A stretch of 64,000 nt of DNA from Bacteroides uniformis (lineage in GTDB: Bacteria; Bacteroidota; Bacteroidia; Bacteroidales; Bacteroidaceae): NCBI RefSeq assembly GCF_025147485.1, contig NZ_CP102263.1, positions 819,501 to 883,500 of the forward strand, given 5' to 3'. A program made the translations under genes and the position numbers. The notes under the pieces were generated by a model that saw only the letters and a list, made by a program, of their open reading frames with translations, had not been told where the DNA came from and ran no database searches. Position 1 is the stretch's first letter, and every line of letters starts with the position of its first letter. This document shows positions 57,789 through 64,000 of this stretch, one piece after another.

Positions 57789-59657
57789 GTGGATTTATTC
57801 AACTATTCCCGACGGGAAACATCAGAAGTAAACATCGGAGCCACCCCTATGGGCGGCTCCAATCCTATCCGCATACAAAGTATGACGAACACCGCTACGC
57901 AGGACACAGAAGCCAGTGTGGCGCAAGCCAAACGTATTGTCGACGCCGGAGGAGAGTATGTACGCCTCACGGCCCAAGGCATCAAAGAGGCTGAAAACCT
58001 GATGAATATCAACATAGGCCTACGCCAGGACGGATATATGGTGCCGCTTGTGGCCGACATTCACTTCAACCCGAAGGTAGCGGACGTGGCAGCACAGTAT
58101 GTAGAAAAAGTACGCATCAATCCGGGAAACTATGTGGATGCAGCACGTACTTTCAAACATTTGGAGTATACCGATGAAGAGTATGCTCAGGAGTTGCAGA
58201 AGATACACGACCGCTTTGTCCCCTTCCTTAATATCTGCAAGGAGAACCATACTGCCATCCGCATCGGCGTGAACCACGGTTCATTATCCGACCGCATCAT
58301 GTCGCGCTATGGCGATACACCGGAAGGCATGGTGGAATCTTGTATGGAGTTTCTGCGCATCTGCGTGCAAGAGAATTTCACGGATGTAGTCATTTCCATC
58401 AAGGCATCCAATACAGTGGTCATGGTAAAGACAGTACGCCTGCTGGCAACCGTCATGGAGCAGGAAGGTATGCGATTCCCGCTGCATCTCGGTGTAACGG
58501 AAGCCGGAGACGGAGAAGACGGACGCATCAAATCGGCCTTGGGCATCGGCGCCCTGCTGGCAGACGGCTTGGGTGACACCATCCGGGTTTCCCTGAGCGA
58601 AGCTCCGGAGGCGGAAATCCCCGTAGCCCGCAAATTGGTGGACTATATCGTGCAGCGCCACGACCATCCTTATATCCCCGGAGCAGATGTGCCGGAATTC
58701 AATTATCTCTCTCCCACCCGCCGCGAGACTGCCGCCGTACACAATATCGGTGGAGACAATCTGCCCGTGGTCATTGCCGCACGCTTAAACGGGGACATGG
58801 ACTTCAATCCGCAATTCATGCCGGACTATATCTATACGGGACGTTCCATCCCTGAACAACTTCCGGAAGGCATGCAATGCATCATCGATGCCGATGTCTG
58901 GATGGAACAAAGCAACAGCGAGACAAAACCGGACAATGCCTGGCCCGCCTTTAAAGGAGACCAGCTTCCTTTCCTAAGCAGCTGCGGCGCTTCCTTGAAA
59001 TTCCTCTTCATCACGTATATGGGGCTGAATGACGAAGCCATCGCCTGCCTGAAGTATCATCCGGAAGTCGTATTGATTTCGCAAAGCAATCATCCCAACC
59101 GGTTGGGCGAACAACGCGCTCTAGTACACCAGATGATGAAGGAAGGCCTAAAAAACCCGGTAGTCTTCTTTGAGCACTACGCAGAGAGCGAACTGGAAAA
59201 TCTGCAAATCAAAGCGGCTGCAGATATGGGAGCACTCATCTTCGACGGTCTGTGTGACGGTATCCTTCTCTTCAACCAAGGAGAAACCATAAGCGGCAAA
59301 GTAGTGGATGCCACTGCTTTCGGTATCCTGCAAGCCGGACGTGTACGTACCAGCAAGACCGAATACATCTCTTGTCCCGGCTGCGGACGCACCCTCTACG
59401 ACCTGGAAAGTACCATTGCCCGTATCAAGGCAGCCACCGGCCATCTGAAAGGACTCAAGATAGGAATCATGGGCTGCATTGTCAACGGCCCCGGAGAAAT
59501 GGCCGATGCTGATTATGGCTATGTAGGCGCCGGACGAGGCAAAATCAGCCTCTACAAAAAGAAGGAGTGCATCGAAAAGAACATTCCCGAAGAAGAGGCG
59601 GTAGAAAAGCTGATAGAACTGATAAAAAGTAACGGAGATTACGCTGAAAGGACTTAA
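57789..59657 (+). CDS. ispG: 4-hydroxy-3-methylbut-2-enyl-diphosphate synthase, long form
   Basis: 622 residues from a GTG start at 57789, against about 370 in E. coli; the extra central domain is the form known from Bacteroidetes, Chlamydiae, plants and apicoplasts. TIM barrel (SMTNTATQDTEASVAQAKRIVDAGGEYVRLT near 32), insert domain about 290-510, and C-terminal 4Fe-4S domain with CPGCGRTLYDLE and IMGCIVNGPGEMADADYGYVG. It makes HMBPP in the MEP isoprenoid pathway with electrons from ferredoxin or flavodoxin. Confidence 0.96.
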   Translation: MDLFNYSRRETSEVNIGATPMGGSNPIRIQSMTNTATQDTEASVAQAKRIVDAGGEYVRLTAQGIKEAENLMNINIGLRQDGYMVPLVADIHFNPKVADVAAQYVEKVRINPGNYVDAARTFKHLEYTDEEYAQELQKIHDRFVPFLNICKENHTAIRIGVNHGSLSDRIMSRYGDTPEGMVESCMEFLRICVQENFTDVVISIKASNTVVMVKTVRLLATVMEQEGMRFPLHLGVTEAGDGEDGRIKSALGIGALLADGLGDTIRVSLSEAPEAEIPVARKLVDYIVQRHDHPYIPGADVPEFNYLSPTRRETAAVHNIGGDNLPVVIAARLNGDMDFNPQFMPDYIYTGRSIPEQLPEGMQCIIDADVWMEQSNSETKPDNAWPAFKGDQLPFLSSCGASLKFLFITYMGLNDEAIACLKYHPEVVLISQSNHPNRLGEQRALVHQMMKEGLKNPVVFFEHYAESELENLQIKAAADMGALIFDGLCDGILLFNQGETISGKVVDATAFGILQAGRVRTSKTEYISCPGCGRTLYDLESTIARIKAATGHLKGLKIGIMGCIVNGPGEMADADYGYVGAGRGKISLYKKKECIEKNIPEEEAVEKLIELIKSNGDYAERT

Positions 59658-59660
59658 GTC

Positions 59661-60662
59661 TCAGCGCAGATATTCGTCAAAGTCCACCTCTCTGAACTTA
59701 AAGTTATGATGTTCGGAGGGGTGGTAGGCTTTATTCCAAGTCGAATAGGTCTTCACATCTATCTCCCTTGTCTTCCGGTTAAAAGTTACAATGCGTAAGT
59801 AGCCCTCACCTCCCAATCTACTGCCTTCCACACCACGCTGATAGTTTGCCAGCATCTGATACACTTTATTTCCCTCTTTCCCTATAGAGACCAGCGTGCC
59901 GACTCCGCTTTTCAAGACATGCCCACAAAAGACAGCTATCACATTGCGATGTTTGAGAAGCAATTTCTCCCAGATTCCAGCACCATCGTTCACTGTGCGC
60001 CCAGACTCTTTGCCGATGCCATATCCTTGAGGGCGCCACCAGTCTTTCCCGTCATGCAACGTACTGTCACAATACAAATAGGCGTGTGTATTCAATATGA
60101 CAAGCTTATCCGGATGAATACCCACTATGGAATCGGCCCATTGCAGAGCCTCATCAGAAGGCCCGAATTCCAGATTCAAGACCAGCCAATCGGTATCGCC
60201 CGACCTAAGGTTTATGTAATAGTTATCCAATGTCTTTCCATCCGCACTGCCTCCCCAATAACTCTTCTGCTTATAGTCAGAAAGAGGGAAATACTTGTTG
60301 GCCATTGCAGTGTTATGCACGTCCGAAAACTTACCGGGCTTACTGCCAATATCGTGATTTCCCCATACGACAGAATAAGGTATTCCTGCTTGGCTAATAC
60401 GATGAAAGGCTTTCTGCATATACGCCCATTCCACCGGAGAATTATCTTGTGTCAAATCTCCCACTTGGAACACGGCATCTATTTTCTTACGATTGGCAAC
60501 CAACCAGTCCACTTGCGAATCAAAGACCTCCGGACATTGTTCCAGATAAGTCTGCGTATCCGGCAATACCACAAAAGTACTTACCCGACCAGAAGTGATG
60601 CAAGAAGTAAAAAAAGCGCCCCCTAAAAAGAGAATTCCGATAACAGACAATACTCTCATCAT
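59661..60662 (-). CDS. Calcineurin-like metallophosphoesterase lipoprotein
   Basis: 333 residues; lipobox FFTSC with Cys21. Dimetal phosphoesterase motifs: D-T/H-Q in VVLPDTQTYL near 35, VFQVGDLTQDNSPVEW near 66, WGNHDIGS near 99, NTHAYLY near 190 and FCGHVLKSG near 248. It is exported and probably hydrolyses a phosphate ester or phosphodiester outside the cytoplasm. The start overlaps the esterase stop by four bases (ATGA), so it is coupled to a glycan-esterase/sulfatase operon. Confidence 0.88.
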   Translation of the reverse strand: MMRVLSVIGILFLGGAFFTSCITSGRVSTFVVLPDTQTYLEQCPEVFDSQVDWLVANRKKIDAVFQVGDLTQDNSPVEWAYMQKAFHRISQAGIPYSVVWGNHDIGSKPGKFSDVHNTAMANKYFPLSDYKQKSYWGGSADGKTLDNYYINLRSGDTDWLVLNLEFGPSDEALQWADSIVGIHPDKLVILNTHAYLYCDSTLHDGKDWWRPQGYGIGKESGRTVNDGAGIWEKLLLKHRNVIAVFCGHVLKSGVGTLVSIGKEGNKVYQMLANYQRGVEGSRLGGEGYLRIVTFNRKTREIDVKTYSTWNKAYHPSEHHNFKFREVDFDEYLR

Positions 60663-61438
60663 TTTTTCTTCTGATTAAACAGCCAACCCATAAACTCAGA
60701 ATCATTGAACGCCGGTGTCCAACTGCCATGATTGACTCCAGGGAATTCGATATACTCAACATCGGCACCGGCAGCCTTCAAGGCCTTGTAAGCCTGACGC
60801 GAACCTTCTACCGGAACAATGTTATCGGCATCTCCGTGATAAATACGGAACTTCACGTCTTTGGCGGCAGAAAGCCTTGCCGGATTCACAATACCACAGA
60901 TGGGAACGGCTGCGGCAAAAACTTCGGGATAACGTATCGCCAAATCAAACGTCCCCATACCGCCCATGGAAAGTCCCATCACATAAATCCGGTCTTTATC
61001 CACCTGGGGCATAGCCAAATAGGTATCCAGCAACTCCTTCAATGTGCGGAATATACGCGTAGGCTCCTGTACCTCGGGCATTTCTCCAGGTACAAACGAC
61101 TTGGGACGACCCACATAAGCCCAATAATCTTCCTTAGGACACTGGGGAGCCAATACAAAAGCCGGATATTCCTCTCTGTTCACCGGATTGAGCCACATCT
61201 GCCCACCATGCACCAATTGCTTCTGATTATCATCTCCTCGTTCGCCCGCACCATGCAGAAAAAGCACCAACGGATATTTCTTCCCTGCCTTTTCTGCTTC
61301 GGGACGCAGCAAACGGTACTTCAACGAATCTCCCTGCGAAGAGACATACACTTTCTTTTCATACTCTCCATACAACTCCTGCGCATACATACACACAGAC
61401 ATCAACAGCATCAAGGCTGTACAAACTGTATTCTTCAT
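60659..61438 (-). CDS. Secreted alpha/beta-hydrolase (probable carbohydrate esterase)
   Basis: 259 residues, signal peptide about 1-19 (ALMLLMSVCMYAQ). Esterase D/LpqC-like fold: oxyanion region LFLHGAGERGDDNQKQLVHGG near 59-80, Ser nucleophile in VMGLSMGGMGTF near 155, Asp in YHGDADNIVPVEGS near 208 and His in GVNHGSWTP near 238. Such enzymes in PULs remove acetyl or feruloyl groups from glycans. It lies 11 bp downstream of the sulfatase gene end. Ester specificity unknown. Confidence 0.88.
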   Translation of the reverse strand: MKNTVCTALMLLMSVCMYAQELYGEYEKKVYVSSQGDSLKYRLLRPEAEKAGKKYPLVLFLHGAGERGDDNQKQLVHGGQMWLNPVNREEYPAFVLAPQCPKEDYWAYVGRPKSFVPGEMPEVQEPTRIFRTLKELLDTYLAMPQVDKDRIYVMGLSMGGMGTFDLAIRYPEVFAAAVPICGIVNPARLSAAKDVKFRIYHGDADNIVPVEGSRQAYKALKAAGADVEYIEFPGVNHGSWTPAFNDSEFMGWLFNQKKK

Positions 61439-61449
61439 ATCCTACAAAA

Positions 61450-63110
61450 TTAATGTTCAATTAAAAAGTCTACTATCTCACTCTTCTTATATCCCACCCG
61501 GAAAGCCTGCACTGCCACCCGGTCTCCCTTATGGACAACAAACGGCTCAACATATAGATTCCAATGTTTCTCTCCATTCCGTCCCCGACCATTCAACTGA
61601 TAGGCATAAGAGACTCCAGGAGTGGAACACTCCAGCTTAACCTGCCCCCCTTTTGTACAATCTGCGGAGCTGACACGAGCGGCTGTACACCGTCCGGCCA
61701 CATAGTTTGTACTATTTCCGGTTCTGTCAGCGGACGACATTGCCAATATTTCCTTTCCCACTGCCGATACACCTTCCGCAAACGGTTAATGTCTTTCCGG
61801 TAAGCCGGATCATTAATCAGATTGCAGATCTCATGAGGGTCTTTCTCCAAATCATAGAACTCTTCACGCGGACGGGGCCAAACAAACCAGCTTTCCTGAT
61901 TCTCATCGAGCGCGCCTTCTTCATGGAGTTGAAGCATACGGCGCATCATCGGCATGTTCAGACGAAATCCTACCGGCTGATAGCCGGGCTGATTGGGAGT
62001 ATAATTACAGATATAACGATAACGGCGGTCACGTACGCCCCCCTGCTGGTCATAACACTTATCCATACGGTCACGTGCGGCAAAAACATAGCGCCGCGAT
62101 GGCGAAGCATATTTCCCAGCAAATGCCTTGCCATCCATATAGGCAGGAGGCTTGATACCCGCCAATGAAAGAATCGTTGGTGGAATGTCAATGACACTGC
62201 GAAGTCCATCATCAATACTGCCGGCCAACCGTCCGTCCGGATAACGGATAATGAGAGGAATATGGGTACCAACCTCTGTTATTTCACGTTTCTGCCGAGG
62301 AAGCGGTCCACCATTATCCGAATAAAAGATAAGAATGGTATTATCCCACTCGCCTGCCGCCCTCAATTCATCAATCATCTGGCGGACAAAACAATCCATG
62401 CGGTAAATATTGCTGTACATGACAGCAATATCGCGGCGCACAATGCTGTCCTCAGGATAATAGGGTGGCAACACCACATCGTCGGGAGAGACGTAAAGCG
62501 TATCCTTCGCACTTTCCCACACCTTTTGCTCATGCGAGGCAAGGGTATTGAATATAGCGAAAAAAGGCATCCCTTTAGGACGGTTGCGCCAATGCGCCTG
62601 CCTGCCACATTCGTCCCAAGCGGTCAAAGGCGGTAGAAACTGATAGTCGGTTTTCGGGTTGTTCGTACAATAATAGCCAGCGGCACGCAACAGCTCGGTA
62701 TAGCACTTTATTCCCTCGGGTAACACAATATCGTAACCGGTTACCGCCGGTGGACGTGCAATCTGCCCCCCTTGCGTACGCATATAGTTGGCATTGATAT
62801 GCGTGGGATACATTCCCGTAATAAGTGCCGCACGCGAAGGAGCACTAACACCCACTGTCCCATAAATGCTGGTATAGCGTATACCCTCTGCCGCAAGGGC
62901 GTCAATAGTCGGAGTCACTGCCACACTGTCACCGAAACAGTGCAGCCAAGGACCGATGTCTTCACATACCACACAAACAATGTTTGGGCTAACAGCATCT
63001 CCATCCTCTGTGGTAGAGACAGGGATCCCACCGGCCTTGACCTCCTGCGATACAGTACAAGCAGCCCAAACGGTACTACCATATAAAAAAGAGTGTATTA
63101 TCTGTTTCAT
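61450..63110 (-). pseudogene. Formylglycine-dependent sulfatase, C-terminus displaced by a frameshift
   Basis: The main frame (63110 down to 61593) encodes a signal peptide, an alkaline-phosphatase-fold sulfatase with metal ligands (VCVVCEDIGPW; YSDNGGPLPR) and the modification motif VSAPSRAALITG (Ser89), the Ser-type target of an anaerobic sulfatase-maturating enzyme. After DGVQPLVSAPQIVQKGG the frame degenerates, but the expected tail, a chitobiase-C-like beta domain (QVKLECSTPGVSYAYQLNG to FRVGYKKSEIVDF), continues in another frame to 61450. The break coincides with a six-C run on the plus strand (61645-61650); one more base restores the frame. Sequencing error, phase variation or real loss are all possible. 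The catalytic domain is complete either way. Confidence 0.8.
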
Positions 63111-63129
63111 TACTGTTCATTTTACACAA

Positions 63130-64000
63130 TCAGTGCGCCTCTCGAAGAAAAACACGTTGCGAAATACCATTTTCATTGAATGCCTCGATGGCAAAATAAT
63201 ATTTTTGTCCTACCGTGAGGGCACGTAAGTCTAATGAATTATCGCCATATACCATCCACGAACTATACAATTTATCAGGAGCAACACCCCACAATACATT
63301 ATAGCCTTGCGCACCCTTCACCGCTTTCCAAGAAATGCGGACATTACGTTCGTCCGCTTCACGCACTACCGTAAAACCTTTTACCGTAGCCGGTTTTTTC
63401 CCACGTCCCAAACCGAACACGCGAATATTCCCCATTGCCAGATTCTTGCCCGGCACGTAATGGTGGCGATAACGAATATAGCGTGCTTCTATCGGTTGAT
63501 CCAGTTCTATGTAATTATGAGGGGCATCACGGAAACTGTTGCGATAGTCCACCAATACCCGCCAACGGGCACCATCCACCGAAGCTTCTACAAGATAGCG
63601 TTGCCGGAGGTTTGGCATACGTCCCCAAAATCCGGTTTCCTCATAGTCAAAGAAATTCAGTTGCAAGGCATACACGTCACTCACTTCTTCAAGGTCTATC
63701 TCCACCCATTGCTTATCGTCATTTTTTCCGGCCACCCAGAAGGTTTTCAAGTTCTCGTCCGTCACATTTTCCACCGGATAACTTTCCAATTGCGAAGAAG
63801 CCTTCACGGGTTTGCCATAAGAAAGCAACATCCAGCCCCGGAAACCACCGCTTGTCGTCTGTCGCGAAACCTGGTCGGGAGAATAGTGAGGATAGTCACC
63901 GAAGTAAGTATCAGAGTACATCACACCGTCTTCATCAAAAAATGTAGGAAACATACATAACCTACGCTCAAACTTATAATTAATGGACAGATGGATTGTA
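63130..64000 (-). CDS. GH43-type protein with F5/8 type C and Fn3 domains, partial (N-terminus off right edge)
   Basis: At least 290 codons; the frame stays open to the window edge, so the apparent Met at 63954 is internal. The remaining part has the end of a beta-propeller (CMFPTFFDEDGVMYSDTYFGDYPHY), a discoidin/F5-8C domain (about 45-185 of the visible part; LLSYGKPVKASSQLESYPVENVTDENLKTFWVA) and a fibronectin type III domain at the C-terminus. This layout is that of Bacteroides family-43-like secreted glycoside hydrolases; catalytic residues lie outside the window. It heads toward the sulfatase gene 19 bp away, suggesting a sulfated or substituted glycan target. Confidence 0.8.
   Translation of the reverse strand, partial: TIHLSINYKFERRLCMFPTFFDEDGVMYSDTYFGDYPHYSPDQVSRQTTSGGFRGWMLLSYGKPVKASSQLESYPVENVTDENLKTFWVAGKNDDKQWVEIDLEEVSDVYALQLNFFDYEETGFWGRMPNLRQRYLVEASVDGARWRVLVDYRNSFRDAPHNYIELDQPIEARYIRYRHHYVPGKNLAMGNIRVFGLGRGKKPATVKGFTVVREADERNVRISWKAVKGAQGYNVLWGVAPDKLYSSWMVYGDNSLDLRALTVGQKYYFAIEAFNENGISQRVFLREAH

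Overview
The window reads as a chromosomal segment of a gut Bacteroidales bacterium, most likely Bacteroides; I cannot name the species. The reasons are two SusC/SusD outer-membrane glycan-uptake pairs inside polysaccharide utilisation loci (PULs), many lipoprotein glycosidases, the long IspG form, a DUF3836-type secreted protein, a ptb-buk pair, and start-proximal TAnnTTTG boxes, the -7 element of the Bacteroides primary sigma factor. No rRNA, tRNA, canonical CRISPR or prophage was seen.

Layout. 1-7.4 kb (minus): a mannan PUL transcribed epimerase > SusC > SusD > IPT/TIG lipoprotein > GH26 mannanase (cut by the left edge). 7.4-10.9 kb: AT-rich, gene-poor DNA with a dead IS1182-type element and gene remnants. 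10.9-13.2 kb: rnhB and a TPR/LuxR-type membrane regulator fired from a symmetric divergent promoter. 13.2-14.2 kb: a structured gene-free kilobase with a folded element, a 96-bp leader, a 22-bp-period palindromic array and a 72-bp near-perfect palindrome. 14.2-30.5 kb (plus): a second PUL with SusC, SusD, two GH63-type lipoproteins, two LacZ-type GH2 enzymes and, oddly, a split LysO exporter pair between them. 30.5-32.9 kb: ptb-buk flanked on both sides by long inverted-repeat elements. 32.9-35.3 kb: LD-carboxypeptidase, glutaminyl cyclase-like lipoprotein, SufE. 35.4-37.2 kb: an IS3-family element beside a second copy of the leader plus 22-bp array. 37.2-41.6 kb (minus): a compact operon with a DUF3836-like secreted protein, a 29-residue hydrophobic peptide, a CPBP intramembrane protease, four DUF2975-like membrane proteins, a small membrane protein and an Xre regulator. 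41.8-59.7 kb: mostly core genes (ribF, HAD phosphatase, Ca-ATPase, Cys-rich PAS histidine kinase, rubredoxin, Na/Pi transporter, TGS-uridine kinase, His-less TPR kinase, Xaa-Pro aminopeptidase, rpoN, PAP2, gcvH, purE, ispG). 59.7-64 kb (minus): metallophosphoesterase, esterase, frameshifted sulfatase and a GH43-type protein running off the right edge, probably part of a third glycan locus.

The most unusual signals are (1) a family of intergenic arrays of degenerate palindromes with an exact 22-23 bp period but locus-specific sequence, two of them preceded by the same 96-bp leader, and (2) the peptide/CPBP/DUF2975/Xre operon, which has the makeup of a peptide-processing or envelope-signalling module.
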